Below are positions 1 through 9,764 of a DNA stretch of 64,000 nt, piece after piece. This DNA is from Tardibacter sp963781025 (GTDB lineage: Bacteria > Pseudomonadota > Alphaproteobacteria > Sphingomonadales > Sphingomonadaceae): positions 1,736,001 through 1,800,000 of the forward strand of contig CAWADU010000003.1 of the NCBI GenBank assembly GCA_963781025.1, in the 5' to 3' direction. The position numbers and the translations under genes were made by a program. Below the pieces are notes generated by a model. That model was not told the origin of the DNA and did not search any database. It saw only the letters and a list, made by a program, of their open reading frames with translations. Position 1 is the first letter of the stretch, and each line of letters opens with the position of its first letter.

Positions 1-1064
1 CGTTCCGCCGCATCGGGCCAGCCCGCGGACCGCGCCCTTGCCGCCGCGTTTCCCAATGCGCGCGGCTCAAGCCCCAGCTTCTGCATCTGCTTGGCAAGCT
101 CGACCGAGGTGAAGCGGTTTTGCGGAATCATCCGCGCGCCGCCCGCATCGACGATCTCGCGCGCGTTGCTCGTCTGGTGATCGTCTGTCGCGGCCGCGAA
201 CGGGATCAGGATCGCGGGCCGCCCCGCTGTCGTCAATTCGGCGACGGTCGATGCGCCCGATCGAGCGATAACCAGATGCGTCCATGCAAGCCGCTGCGGC
301 AGATCTTCGAGATAGGTCGCGCATTCGGCCGGTATGCCGAGCCGCGCATAGGTTTCGCGCACCCGCTCGATATCCTCGGGTCGGCACTGCTGCGTCACCT
401 GCAAACGCGTGCGGAAATTGGGCGGCAACATGCCGAGGCCCTCCGGCACCACATCTGAAAGAATGGTCGCGCCCTGGCTGCCGCCCACCACCAGCACCCG
501 GAACAGGCCATCCTCGCTGAGCGCCGGATAGGGCAGGTCCCTCAACGCGCGCACCTCGGCCCGCACCGGATTGCCGACCAGCATCGTCTTTTCCCGGTGG
601 CGGCGGGACAGCCGGCGCACATTCGTATAGGCGGTCGCGATCACATCGACCTTGCCCGCGAGCAGCCGATTGACGCGCCCCAGCACCGAATTCTGTTCGT
701 GGATGACCGTCGCGATCTTCATCTTCCGGGCGGCCAGCATGGCGGGCAGCACCGGATAGCCGCCGAATCCGACGGCAACCGCCGGGCGGAAACTCTCGTA
801 CAGTCGCGTCGCCGCGGCCCGGCCCTCGCGGATCGTCTTCCACGCCTTTAGCCAGCCCAGCGGCCCGCCCGACAAGGTGCTGCTGGGGATGACATGGCGC
901 GGGACGCCGTCGAACAGGCCTGGATATTTGAGGCCGCGCTCGTCCGTCACCAGCGCGACGTGGTGCCCCCGCGCGCGCAGGATCCGTCCCAGCACATCGG
1001 CCGGAACCATGTGGCCGCCGGTTCCCCCGGCTGCCAGGACAAAGTGAAGCGCGGTCGAACTCAT
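1..1064 (-). CDS. murG: UDP-N-acetylglucosamine--N-acetylmuramyl-(pentapeptide) pyrophosphoryl-undecaprenol N-acetylglucosamine transferase, 3' end outside window
   Basis: Membrane-associated GT28 glycosyltransferase that adds GlcNAc to lipid I to make lipid II. The protein opens with MSSTALHF and the glycine-rich GGTGGHMVP loop that marks MurG. Further in are HEQNSVLGR and the C-terminal donor-site region with GASTVAELT. About 354 codons are visible of a usual 360-390; the C-terminus runs off the window start. The ATG at 1064 overlaps the ftsW stop in an ATGA (1061-1064), which supports this start and translational coupling. A long open frame at 67-1083 on the same strand is out of frame with these motifs and is not the gene. 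Confidence 0.96.
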   Translation of the reverse strand, partial: MSSTALHFVLAAGGTGGHMVPADVLGRILRARGHHVALVTDERGLKYPGLFDGVPRHVIPSSTLSGGPLGWLKAWKTIREGRAAATRLYESFRPAVAVGFGGYPVLPAMLAARKMKIATVIHEQNSVLGRVNRLLAGKVDVIATAYTNVRRLSRRHREKTMLVGNPVRAEVRALRDLPYPALSEDGLFRVLVVGGSQGATILSDVVPEGLGMLPPNFRTRLQVTQQCRPEDIERVRETYARLGIPAECATYLEDLPQRLAWTHLVIARSGASTVAELTTAGRPAILIPFAAATDDHQTSNAREIVDAGGARMIPQNRFTSVELAKQMQKLGLEPRALGNAAARARSAGWPDAAE

Positions 1065-2251
1065 TCCTTCCACCCGCCGACATAGGGTGAGCGCTTCAGA
1101 TACGCATTGCGGCGCGTGAATGCCAGCAGAAGCCCCATGCCGATCGAAAGCGCGATCATCGACGAGCCGCCATGGCTGATGAAGGGCAGCGTCATGCCCT
1201 TGGACGGCAGCAGGTTGAGGTTCACGCTTATGTTGATCACCGCCTGAAGCCCGAACTGCGCCACCAGGCCGGCCGATGCGTAGAGCAGGAAGGGGTCCTC
1301 CTCGTCGAGCAGGCGCACCAACACGCGCACGACAATCGCGATGAACAGGCAGGCGAGGCCGAGACAGGCGATGGCCCCGAACTCTTCCCCGATGACGGCA
1401 TAGATATAGTCGGTGTGCGGTTCGGGCAGCTTCAGCTTCATTGTGCCTTCGCCCGGCCCCGTGCCGAACAACCCACCGGCGCGGAAGGCGTCGAGCGAGC
1501 GGTCGATCTGATAGGTATCGCCGCCGCCGGTCAGGAAGCGGTCGATGCGCGAGGTGACATGCGGCACGAACAGATAGGCCGCGCCCAGCCCGGTTACGCC
1601 AAGCGCACCAAGCCCAACCACGGCATTGACGCTGAGCCCCGCCAGCACAACCTGCGCCAGCCATATCGCGGAAAACAGGACGGTCTGGCCGATGTCCGGC
1701 TGCTGGACGAGCAGCACCGCAACGATGGCGAGCAGGACAGCCGAAATCTTCATCGTCGGCAGCGTCCGGTCTTCCTGCCCCAGCGCAAGCAGCCACGCCG
1801 TAGTGACGATGAAGAGCGGTTTCAGGAATTCCGACGGCTGAATCTGAAGACTGCCCGCGCCGATCCAGCGATGCGCGCCGTTCGCCGAATGACCGATGAA
1901 GGGCACCAGCAGAAGAAGGAATGTGAACAATGCCGTCCCGCCAAGCGCGAGCCTGAGCGCCCATTTCCGCGTCAGCATCGACACGCCCAGCATCACGGGC
2001 AGCCCGAGCAGAACCCACAGGAGCTGCCGCTTGAAATAATGAAGCTGGCCCAACTGGTGCGTGCCGCCCGAATAGCGGTAGGCGGCGGCGGGGGATGCCG
2101 CCGCAACGGCGATCAACCCGAAGCAGATCAGCACGAACACCATCAGCAGCAACACGCGATCGATCGTCCAGAACCAGCGGCCCAACGCCGTTCGATCCGA
2201 CCGCCCAAGGCGCGCAACGGGATTGACCTTGACAACGCCGGGGTTTGTCAT
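1061..2251 (-). CDS. ftsW: Probable peptidoglycan glycosyltransferase FtsW
   Basis: SEDS-family polytopic membrane protein (396 aa) that polymerises lipid II at the septum together with the class B PBP FtsI. An N-terminal cytoplasmic stretch of about 28 residues is followed by roughly ten hydrophobic segments. SEDS signatures seen include a KGMTLPFISHGGSSM stretch near the C-terminus and a QPDIGQT stretch in the middle. It lies in the dcw order murD-ftsW-murG. Its ATG at 2251 overlaps the murD stop at 2248 by four bases. Confidence 0.96.
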   Translation of the reverse strand: MTNPGVVKVNPVARLGRSDRTALGRWFWTIDRVLLLMVFVLICFGLIAVAAASPAAAYRYSGGTHQLGQLHYFKRQLLWVLLGLPVMLGVSMLTRKWALRLALGGTALFTFLLLLVPFIGHSANGAHRWIGAGSLQIQPSEFLKPLFIVTTAWLLALGQEDRTLPTMKISAVLLAIVAVLLVQQPDIGQTVLFSAIWLAQVVLAGLSVNAVVGLGALGVTGLGAAYLFVPHVTSRIDRFLTGGGDTYQIDRSLDAFRAGGLFGTGPGEGTMKLKLPEPHTDYIYAVIGEEFGAIACLGLACLFIAIVVRVLVRLLDEEDPFLLYASAGLVAQFGLQAVINISVNLNLLPSKGMTLPFISHGGSSMIALSIGMGLLLAFTRRNAYLKRSPYVGGWKE

Positions 2252-3591
2252 TGCGCCACCTTTCCAATCGCATCGACGAACGCGCGGCCTCGCGCCTCGA
2301 AGTCGCTGAACTGGTCATAAGACGCGCACGCCGGCGACAGCAGCACCACTTCGCCCGGAACGGCCGCCGCGGCAGCGGCGCTGACCGCCGCTTCGATTGT
2401 CCCGGCCTCAATCACGTTCGGCACCTTGTCGCGCAGCAGCCTGGCGAACATCGGGCCGGCCGCGCCAATGGTGTAAGCGGCTTTGACGTGGCTCAGATAG
2501 GGCACGCACGCATCCAGATCGTCGGTCTTTGCCTGCCCGCCCAAAATCCAGTGGACGGCGGGGTAGGAGCCCAGAGCAGGCGCCGATGATGTCGGATTGG
2601 TGGCCTTGCTGTCGTTGATATAGAGCACGCCGCCCGCCTGCCCGACCCGCTCCATCCGGTGCGGCAGGCCGGGATAGGTCTTGAGCGCGGCGATGATGGC
2701 GGCATCGGGCAGGCCGAGCGCGAGGCAGGCGGCGATTGCGGCCGCCGCGTTTTGCGCATTATGCGGCCCCTGCAAGCTTGGCCAGTCGCGCTGCCGGGCA
2801 AGCGCCCGCCCATCGAAATAGGCCGTGCCTTCGAAAACCTGGATGCCCTTGCGTTCCTTGCGCGTCGCGGAAACTTCGGTGAGCTGCGCCCGGACCGTGC
2901 GGGCGATTGCCCGGGTCTGGTCGTCGTCGGTGGCGATCACCGCGCGGCCGCGCGGCACCTGCATCGAAAACAGCCTCTTCTTTGCGGCGGCATATCCCTG
3001 GAGATCACCATGCCGGTCGAGGTGATCGGGCGTGATGTTGAGCAGCACGGCCACGTCGACCGCCATGCTCTGCGTCAGGTCGAGCTGGAACGACGACAGC
3101 TCCAGCACATAGACGCCCCCCTTTGGCAGTGGCTCCTGCCCCAGGATGGGCAGGCCGATGTTGCCGCCGAGCAGCGTCGGGACCTTCGACCGTTTGAGGA
3201 TATGGTGAATCAGCGCGGTGGTCGTCGATTTGCCGTTCGTGCCGGTAATGCCGACAACGCGATGCGGCGGCAGCGATGGCCGGGCGCGCGCGAACAGTTC
3301 GATATCGCCGATGATGGGAACGCCCGCCCCCTTGGCCGCCGCAGCCAGGGGGTGGCTGTTGAGCGGCACGCCGGGCGACATCACCAGCGCATCGAGCTTC
3401 AGCCCGGCGAGGTTCGCGCCATTCAGATCGACAATCTCGGCGCCATTTGCCGCGTCGCGCGCGGCCGGCTTGTCGTCCCAGGCGATTACCCGCGCGCCGC
3501 TGGCGATGAGCGCATTCACCGTAGCCAGCCCCGAGCGCGCCAGCCCGAAGACGGCAAAGCGTTTGCCGCTGAAGGCGGGCGAGACGATCAT
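2248..3591 (-). CDS. murD: UDP-N-acetylmuramoyl-L-alanine--D-glutamate ligase
   Basis: Cytoplasmic Mur ligase that adds D-glutamate to UDP-MurNAc-L-Ala with ATP. The 447-residue protein begins MIVSPAFSGKRFAVFGLARSG, the N-terminal Rossmann-like domain. It has the ATP loop GITGTNGKSTTTA, and the C-terminal ligase domain contains NDSKATNP. The frame stays open upstream to 3909, but only the ATG at 3591 gives the family N-terminus. That ATG overlaps the mraY stop as ATGA (3588-3591). Confidence 0.96.
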   Translation of the reverse strand: MIVSPAFSGKRFAVFGLARSGLATVNALIASGARVIAWDDKPAARDAANGAEIVDLNGANLAGLKLDALVMSPGVPLNSHPLAAAAKGAGVPIIGDIELFARARPSLPPHRVVGITGTNGKSTTTALIHHILKRSKVPTLLGGNIGLPILGQEPLPKGGVYVLELSSFQLDLTQSMAVDVAVLLNITPDHLDRHGDLQGYAAAKKRLFSMQVPRGRAVIATDDDQTRAIARTVRAQLTEVSATRKERKGIQVFEGTAYFDGRALARQRDWPSLQGPHNAQNAAAAIAACLALGLPDAAIIAALKTYPGLPHRMERVGQAGGVLYINDSKATNPTSSAPALGSYPAVHWILGGQAKTDDLDACVPYLSHVKAAYTIGAAGPMFARLLRDKVPNVIEAGTIEAAVSAAAAAAVPGEVVLLSPACASYDQFSDFEARGRAFVDAIGKVAQ

Positions 3592-4661
3592 CGGAGCTTC
3601 AGGGTGGCGAGCCCCGCCAGCGCCAGCACGAAGCTGATGATCCAGAAACGGATGACGATGGTCGGCTCCGACCAGCCGAGATGCTCGAAATGATGATGGA
3701 TCGGTGCCATCCGGAACACGCGCCGGCCGGTCGCCTTGTAACTGATCACCTGGACGATCACCGAAACCGCTTCCAGCACGAAGAGACCGCCGACGATCGC
3801 CAACACGATTTCGTGATTGGTGACGACTGCGATCGACCCAAGCGCTCCGCCCAGCGCGAGGCTGCCGGTATCGCCCATGAAAACGGCAGCGGGCGGCGCG
3901 TTGTACCACAGGAACGCAAGACCCGCCCCGATGATCGCAGCGCAGAACACCGCGAGATCGCCCGATCCCGGCACATGGTGCACACCCAGATAATCGGCGA
4001 ATTTCACATTGCCGACCAGATAGGCAATAACGCCGAAGGTCAGCGCCGCGATGATGACCGGCATGGTCGCGAGCCCGTCCAGCCCGTCGGTAAGGTTGAC
4101 CGCATTGCCCGATCCGACGACCACGGTCGCCGCGAACAATATATAGATGACGCCCAGTTCGATCCCCGCTTCCTTCAGGAAAGGGAGATAAAGCGTGGTG
4201 CCCGATAGCGACGAGATCGCGACGACGGCAATCCCCGCGACCGCGAATTCAAGCGCCAGCCTGACCTTGCCCGACACGCCCTTGTGGCTGCGTTTCGTCA
4301 CCTTGTCATAATCGTCGAGGAACCCGATCAGGCCGAAACCAAGCGTCACGAACAAACAGGCCCAGGTATAGCGATTGCCGAAATCCATCCACAGCAGCGT
4401 GGACAGCGTCAGCGAAGCCAGGATCATCAGCCCGCCCATGGTGGGCGTGCCCTTCTTGGTCAACAGATGCGAGGCGGGACCATCCTCGCGGATCGGCTGC
4501 CCCTTGCCCTGTTTGACGCGCAGCCAGCCGATGAAGCTGGGCCCGATGATGAGGCCGATGGCAAGCGCGGTGACGGCGGCCGCCCCCGCGCGAAAGGTGA
4601 TGTAGCGGATCAGGTTGAGAAGACCCGGAAAATCCAGCGCCTGCGCCAGTTGATAGAGCAT
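3588..4661 (-). CDS. mraY: Phospho-N-acetylmuramoyl-pentapeptide-transferase
   Basis: Integral membrane enzyme that transfers phospho-MurNAc-pentapeptide to undecaprenyl phosphate, giving lipid I. The 357-residue protein has about ten membrane segments. Diagnostic MraY motifs are present: an acidic DDYDK loop, NLTDGLDGLA, and a HHHFEHLG stretch near the C-terminus. Its ATG follows the murF TAA by only two bases, the one junction in this part of the cluster that is not a 4-base overlap. Confidence 0.97.
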   Translation of the reverse strand: MLYQLAQALDFPGLLNLIRYITFRAGAAAVTALAIGLIIGPSFIGWLRVKQGKGQPIREDGPASHLLTKKGTPTMGGLMILASLTLSTLLWMDFGNRYTWACLFVTLGFGLIGFLDDYDKVTKRSHKGVSGKVRLALEFAVAGIAVVAISSLSGTTLYLPFLKEAGIELGVIYILFAATVVVGSGNAVNLTDGLDGLATMPVIIAALTFGVIAYLVGNVKFADYLGVHHVPGSGDLAVFCAAIIGAGLAFLWYNAPPAAVFMGDTGSLALGGALGSIAVVTNHEIVLAIVGGLFVLEAVSVIVQVISYKATGRRVFRMAPIHHHFEHLGWSEPTIVIRFWIISFVLALAGLATLKLR

Positions 4662-4663
4662 TG

Positions 4664-6046
4664 TTAAGACCCGACCCCGCCCGACAGCGCCTGAACCAGC
4701 CGCCCGAGCCCTACAGAATTTGATCCCTTGACGAGAACGACATCGCCCGACGCGATCAACCGCTCCAGCGCCTGTTCCGCCGCCGAAGCGTCGGCCAGAT
4801 GCTGGACCGCGATGCTGCTGCCAAGCGCTTTTGCCAGCGCTGCCATTTCCGGGCCGACGAGTAGTGCATGAGAAGCGCCGGATGCAAGCAGGCCCTGCGC
4901 CAGTGCTGCGTGAAATTCGTCGCTGCCGGGACCAAGCTCGCGCATTGCGCCCAGGACTGCGATCTTGCGCCCCAGAGAGGATGTTTCCCCGAGCACCTGC
5001 AAAGCCGCCGACATCGATGCCGGATTGGCATTGTAGCTCTCGTCGATCAGCCGCGCCGTACCGCCGCCGACGGTGATCAGCCGTTGTTCGCCCCGGCCCG
5101 CCATGCCCTTGAAATCCGCAAGCGCAAGTCCGGCCGCCGCCAGGTCGCCGCCCAGCGCATCCACCGCGGCTATCACGGCGAGCGCATTGTTGACCCAGTG
5201 CGCACCCGCCATGCCAACCGAAAAAGTGAGCGTCCGGTCGCCCAGTTCAGCGGAAATGAGGCTGCCGCCTTCCCGGCCGGCCCCGACATGCGCGGCACGG
5301 ATATCGGCGCCCTCGCCGCTTCCGAAAGTGACAATACGCGCTGCATGGGCACGCGCATGTCCGATCAGCCGGTCGCGGTGCGGGCTGTCGAACGGAATGA
5401 CGGCGACGCCGCCCGGCTCCAGCCCCTGAAAGATCTCCCCCTTGGCATCAGCAATCGCTTCGTCGGACGGAAAGAATTCACGATGGGCGGGGGCGATCCA
5501 CGTGATGAGGGCGACGTGCGGCCGGACGAACCGGGTGAGCGCGGCCAGTTCGCCGACATGGTTCATGCCCATTTCGAATACGCCATAGCGGCTGTCGCGA
5601 GGCATGCGCGCAAGGCTGAGCGGCACGCCCGTATGGTTATTGTAGCTCTTCACCGAGGCGTGAACCGCGCCCGGCGCGCTGCGTTCAAGTGCTAGTCGAA
5701 GCGCTTCCTTAGTACCGGTCTTGCCCACGCTTCCGGTTATGCCGGCGATACGCGCGCAAGAGCGGGCGCGGGACGCAATTCCTAGTGCTTCAAGCCCCCG
5801 CATTGTGTCAGGAACCAGAACATGAGGATGGTGGACGGGCTGGCTGACCAGCGCGCCCGAAGCGCCCCGCGCAAACGCCTGCTCTACGAACAAATGGCCG
5901 TCGGTGGCCTCACCCTTCAACGCCACAAACAGGTGACCTGGCTCGATCTCCCGTGAATCAAAAGCAACGCCACTCGCACTAAATGCCGCGCCCGCATTCC
6001 CCCCGGTTGCGGTCGCGATCTCGCTGGAGGTCCAGAGCGCGCTCAT
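4664..6046 (-). CDS. murF: UDP-N-acetylmuramoyl-tripeptide--D-alanyl-D-alanine ligase
   Basis: Cytoplasmic ligase that adds D-Ala-D-Ala to the UDP-MurNAc tripeptide, the last soluble step. The ATP loop reads GSVGKTGTKE. Middle-domain signatures include YNNHTGVPL and an MGMNHVGELA stretch. The C-terminal domain has DESYNANP. The start is placed at ATG 6046 because it overlaps the murE stop (ATGA, 6043-6046). An in-frame GTG at 6055 would add three residues. Length is about 460 aa, normal for MurF. Confidence 0.95.
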   Translation of the reverse strand: MSALWTSSEIATATGGNAGAAFSASGVAFDSREIEPGHLFVALKGEATDGHLFVEQAFARGASGALVSQPVHHPHVLVPDTMRGLEALGIASRARSCARIAGITGSVGKTGTKEALRLALERSAPGAVHASVKSYNNHTGVPLSLARMPRDSRYGVFEMGMNHVGELAALTRFVRPHVALITWIAPAHREFFPSDEAIADAKGEIFQGLEPGGVAVIPFDSPHRDRLIGHARAHAARIVTFGSGEGADIRAAHVGAGREGGSLISAELGDRTLTFSVGMAGAHWVNNALAVIAAVDALGGDLAAAGLALADFKGMAGRGEQRLITVGGGTARLIDESYNANPASMSAALQVLGETSSLGRKIAVLGAMRELGPGSDEFHAALAQGLLASGASHALLVGPEMAALAKALGSSIAVQHLADASAAEQALERLIASGDVVLVKGSNSVGLGRLVQALSGGVGS

Positions 6047-7458
6047 GCCGCGCACTCCCTGGCCACCGTCACATCGTCGAACGGAAACACCCTGTCGCCG
6101 ACGATCTGTCCCTGTTCATGCCCCTTGCCCGCGACGAGAACGACGTCGCCATCCTGCGCATCCGTGATCGCGGCGGCGATCGCCTCGCGCCGGCCGCCGA
6201 TCTCGGTCGCGCCGACTGCGCCCGCAAGCACATCGGCACGGATCACCGCGGCGTCTTCGGTTCGCGGATTGTCGTCGGTGACGATGACCCGATCGGCCAT
6301 TTCCGCCGCGACCCTGCCCATTTCCGGCCGCTTGCCCTTGTCGCGATCGCCGCCGGCGCCGAACACCAGGATCAGCCGCCCTTTCGTGTGGGGCCGCAAC
6401 GCGTCGATCGCGGCCTTGAGGCCGTCGGGCGTATGTGCGTAATCGACATAGACCGGCGCGCCGGTCCGGGTCAGCGCCGCGCGTTCCAGCCGCCCCCGCA
6501 CCGGTTGGACACGCGCCAGATTGCCGAGCGTTTCGTCCGCATCGCCCCCCGTCGCGATAACCAGGCCCGCCGACATAAGCGCGTTGGCGGCCTGATAGGC
6601 GCCGATCAACGGCAGGTTGACCGCATGGGTTTTGCCTGCCGCCTCCACCGTGATCGCCTGACCCAGCAAGGTCGTCTTGCGCGAGACAAGCCGCAGCGTC
6701 TCACCGGTCTCGCCAACAGTCATGACGTTCAGGCCGCGCGCCCTGGCGGCCCCGGTAATCGTCGCCGATGCCGCGTCATCCGTCCAGATCACGGCAGTGC
6801 CGTCGGCATCCACCACCTCGGTGAACAACCGCAGCTTGGCGGCAAGATAGGCCTCCATCGTCTCGTGATAATCGAGGTGGTCGCGCGACAGGTTGGTGAA
6901 GGCGGCGGCGCGCACGGACGGTCCTTCGATCCGGTATTGCGCCAGCCCATGGCTCGACGCCTCGAATGCGACATGGCTGATGCCTTCGCGCCTGAGGCCC
7001 GCCAGGTTCATCAGGAAAGTGACGACGTCAGGCGTTGTGAGGCCGGTCGAAACCTGGTCGTCGGCGGTTGTCACGCCCAATGTCCCGATGGATGCCGACC
7101 GGTGTCCCGCCATCCGCCAGAGCTGGCGCGTCAGCTCGACCGTCGACGTCTTGCCGTTGGTTCCGGTGACGGCGACCACCGTATCGGGAAATGGCGCGAA
7201 ATAGCGCGCGGCAAGCCGGGCAAAGGCTTTGCGCGGCTCGGCATCGGCGATGTGGACGGCGCCTTCCACGCGCGCTTCGGGGCGCGCGACCACGGCGATA
7301 GCGCCTGCGGCGACCGCCGAGGCAATATAGTCTTCGCCGTTGAAGCGCGTGCCTTGAAAGGCGCCGAAAATATTGCCCGCGGCGACCTTGCGATGGTCGA
7401 TCACGAAGCCGGTGACTTGCGCCGCCGCCTGTCCGCCGATCAGATCACCGAGCCGCAC
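6043..7458 (-). CDS. murE: UDP-N-acetylmuramoyl-L-alanyl-D-glutamate--2,6-diaminopimelate ligase
   Basis: Mur ligase that adds the third stem-peptide residue. The 471-residue protein carries the ATP loop TGTNGKTS and, near residue 390, a DNPR motif, which in MurE marks meso-diaminopimelate rather than lysine specificity. This fits a Gram-negative DAP-type wall. The start is GTG at 7458, three bases beyond the ftsI stop (TAG, 7462-7464). A GAAGG ribosome-binding sequence lies within the end of ftsI. Confidence 0.95.
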   Translation of the reverse strand: MRLGDLIGGQAAAQVTGFVIDHRKVAAGNIFGAFQGTRFNGEDYIASAVAAGAIAVVARPEARVEGAVHIADAEPRKAFARLAARYFAPFPDTVVAVTGTNGKTSTVELTRQLWRMAGHRSASIGTLGVTTADDQVSTGLTTPDVVTFLMNLAGLRREGISHVAFEASSHGLAQYRIEGPSVRAAAFTNLSRDHLDYHETMEAYLAAKLRLFTEVVDADGTAVIWTDDAASATITGAARARGLNVMTVGETGETLRLVSRKTTLLGQAITVEAAGKTHAVNLPLIGAYQAANALMSAGLVIATGGDADETLGNLARVQPVRGRLERAALTRTGAPVYVDYAHTPDGLKAAIDALRPHTKGRLILVFGAGGDRDKGKRPEMGRVAAEMADRVIVTDDNPRTEDAAVIRADVLAGAVGATEIGGRREAIAAAITDAQDGDVVLVAGKGHEQGQIVGDRVFPFDDVTVARECAA

Positions 7459-7461
7459 GTC

Positions 7462-9165
7462 CTATTCGCCCTTCTTGTCTTGCAGCACATATTGCGTCAG
7501 CGGCTGCCAATTGGTGTCCTTGCGCTCGTTTGGAACGACGCCAAGGATGGGACCGATCCGGCTGACCACTCTGGACACGACAGGCGCCGTGTTCCAGCCT
7601 GCCGTCGCAAAGCCGTAGGTTTCCTTTATGCCCTTGGGCTCGTCGAGCATGGCGATCACCACATAGCGCGGATCATCCATCGGGAAAGCGCCGGCGAAGG
7701 TCGTGACGAGCGCGTGATGGGCATAGCCGCCAGCCCGTGCCTTTTCTGCGGTGCCCGTCTTGCCGCCGACCCGATAACCGGGCGCATCGGCCTTGCGGCC
7801 AGTGCCGTCAAGCACGACGAGGCGCATCAACGACTGCATCTGCACGCTCGTCGCCTCGGAAAATACGCGGCGGCCCTGCGGGATATGCGCCAGATCCCGC
7901 TTTATCAGCGTGGCCGGCCGCCATATGCCGCCGTTGACGATCGCCGCATAGGCGGTGGCGAGATGAAGCGGCGTCACCGCGATGCCGTGACCGAAGCCGA
8001 CCGTCATCACCGCCGACCGGCCCCAGGGATTGGGCGTCAGCGTCCGGCCGCGTTCCTTCAGCTCGATATCGACCGGGGCAAGGAAGCCGAGTCGCTGAAG
8101 ATAATCGCGTTGCCTTTCCATGCCGATCTGGTCGGCGATACGGGCAGTGCCAATGTTGCTGGAGTGGATGAATATCTCGGGAATCGAAAGCCAGCGCCCG
8201 AGCGGGTGATCGTCATGAATCCTGAATCGGCCGATCTGAAGCGGCTCGGTGGCGTCATAACGCTGGCCCATCGACTTGATGACACCAAGATCCAGCCCCA
8301 TGGCGATGGTGATCGTCTTGAAGGCCGACCCCAGTTCATAGACGCCCAGCGTCGCGCGGTTGAACATCTGGTCGGGCGACGCCTGGGCAGCATTGTTCGG
8401 GTTGAAGCTCGGCAATGACGCCATCGCGACGACCTCGCCGGTCCGTGCGTCGAGCACGATCCCCGCCGCGCCGATCGCCCCGAATTTGGCCATGGCCACG
8501 CCAAGCTCGCCCTCCATGGCCTGCTGCACGCGGCTGTCGATCGACAGTACGAGCGGCTTGGTCCGCATGTCCGCCCGGGTCAGCCGCTCATCCGCCGCAC
8601 GCTCCATGCCCGACCGGCCAAGCCCGTCGATATCGGTGAAGCCGAGCACATGCGAAGCCAGCGTCAGTTGCGGGTAAAGGCGCTCGGATTCCCGCTCCAG
8701 CACGATCGCGGGCTCGCCCAGCGCATTGACCGCATGCGCGGTCTCCGGCAGCACGCGGCGCTTCAGAAACGCGAAGCTGCGGCCGCTCGTCAGCGTCCGG
8801 TAGATCAGGGCTTCGGACGTTCCCGGCAGGATCGCGGCCAGTTCACGCGCCCGCTGCCGCGGGTCGCCGACAAGCTGCCCCGGTCTCACCGTCACGGCAT
8901 AGGCCTCGAATGTCCGGGCGAGCGGCACGCCGTTGCGGTCGACGATGTCCGCGCGCGGCGGGACAAGAATGGCGAAAGGATCGGCCGGCGCGGAACCCGA
9001 ACGGTCCTGCAGCACCGAAAGATCGAACAGCCTGAGCGCAATGACGGCAAGCACGCCCAGAAACAGGAGCAATCCGACCATGAGCCGCTGACGCGCGAGG
9101 GCCAGCGCCGCTTGGCGCTGGCCCGCTAATCTGATCCGTGCTTCGCGCGCGGCGGCGGCGTTCAC
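7462..9165 (-). CDS. ftsI: Class B penicillin-binding protein, septal transpeptidase FtsI/PBP3
   Basis: Single-pass inner-membrane protein (567 aa) that cross-links septal peptidoglycan and works with FtsW. It has an N-terminal cytoplasmic tail, one membrane segment near residues 28-50 (LMVGLLLFLGVLAVIAL), a PBP dimer domain and a transpeptidase domain. The active-site serine is in SAFK, with SSN and KTGT motifs following in the usual order. The start is GTG at 9165, overlapping the preceding stop as GTGA (9162-9165). Confidence 0.95.
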   Translation of the reverse strand: MNAAAAREARIRLAGQRQAALALARQRLMVGLLLFLGVLAVIALRLFDLSVLQDRSGSAPADPFAILVPPRADIVDRNGVPLARTFEAYAVTVRPGQLVGDPRQRARELAAILPGTSEALIYRTLTSGRSFAFLKRRVLPETAHAVNALGEPAIVLERESERLYPQLTLASHVLGFTDIDGLGRSGMERAADERLTRADMRTKPLVLSIDSRVQQAMEGELGVAMAKFGAIGAAGIVLDARTGEVVAMASLPSFNPNNAAQASPDQMFNRATLGVYELGSAFKTITIAMGLDLGVIKSMGQRYDATEPLQIGRFRIHDDHPLGRWLSIPEIFIHSSNIGTARIADQIGMERQRDYLQRLGFLAPVDIELKERGRTLTPNPWGRSAVMTVGFGHGIAVTPLHLATAYAAIVNGGIWRPATLIKRDLAHIPQGRRVFSEATSVQMQSLMRLVVLDGTGRKADAPGYRVGGKTGTAEKARAGGYAHHALVTTFAGAFPMDDPRYVVIAMLDEPKGIKETYGFATAGWNTAPVVSRVVSRIGPILGVVPNERKDTNWQPLTQYVLQDKKGE

Positions 9166-9764
9166 CGCACGCCGACCTGTCGAAGACCCGTTGCTTCAGT
9201 CGCGGCTACGCTGCGAATTTCACTCATGACAGAGGCGCTCAGCACCGTGGCGGCGGCTGGGCGGTTAGGTTTGGCCCGATAGGAGGCGGTCCTTAGCAAC
9301 GGTTGCGCATTGTCGTCTTCACGATCAGCCGCGAACGTCACGACCGGCTGCCCCGCCCGCCGCTCAGCCCCATTGGCGGCGTAGGCGACCGTGCGCACCT
9401 GGGCCGTCTTCGGCGCTTGGTCGCCATCGGCGATGGCCGGCTGCAGACGAGCATCCATCGCCTGGCCGTGATCATTGGCAAAGGCCGCCAGTTCGACCGC
9501 GCCATCGAGATACTGCCCTGCCTTTGGCGCCGAGAGCGCAAGCACATCGGTATTCCAGCGCTCGAGCTGCGGCAGTCGTTCGCGGGTTCCGAGTTCCGAC
9601 TGGAGTTGGCGAATACTCAGCATATTGACAGCGATCCGCCGCTCGAGCTTTTCCACCGCCGAGCGTTCCGCCGAAACACGAAGCGAGACCATGTAGAAGA
9701 CGAGGGCCGAGGCCATGACACCGGCTATCAGGGCGGCCGACCTTAGACGAGCGCTGACGATCAT
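9162..9764 (-). CDS. FtsL-like divisome membrane protein, long form
   Basis: About 200 residues. A short cytoplasmic start (MIVSARLRS) leads to one membrane segment (about residues 9-27) and a heptad-like stretch (about 30-75, RSAVEKLERRIAVNMLS). Position between rsmH and ftsI plus this topology match FtsL, a divisome scaffold pairing with FtsB/DivIC. It is roughly twice the usual FtsL length. The extra C-terminal half is rich in Ala, Arg and Pro and has no recognised domain. Sequence identity alone would not prove FtsL; the call rests on synteny and topology. The start ATG 9764 overlaps the rsmH stop (ATGA). Confidence 0.75.
   Translation of the reverse strand: MIVSARLRSAALIAGVMASALVFYMVSLRVSAERSAVEKLERRIAVNMLSIRQLQSELGTRERLPQLERWNTDVLALSAPKAGQYLDGAVELAAFANDHGQAMDARLQPAIADGDQAPKTAQVRTVAYAANGAERRAGQPVVTFAADREDDNAQPLLRTASYRAKPNRPAAATVLSASVMSEIRSVAATEATGLRQVGVR

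Noticed and set aside
67..1083. 338-codon open frame over murG on the same strand
   Set aside because: Arg/Gly-rich translation with no motifs; the +2-shifted frame starting at 1064 gives the real MurG.
5983..8418. 811-codon open frame antisense to murE/murF
   Set aside because: High-GC shadow frame; Arg/His-rich with no domain, and both strands cannot be coding throughout here.
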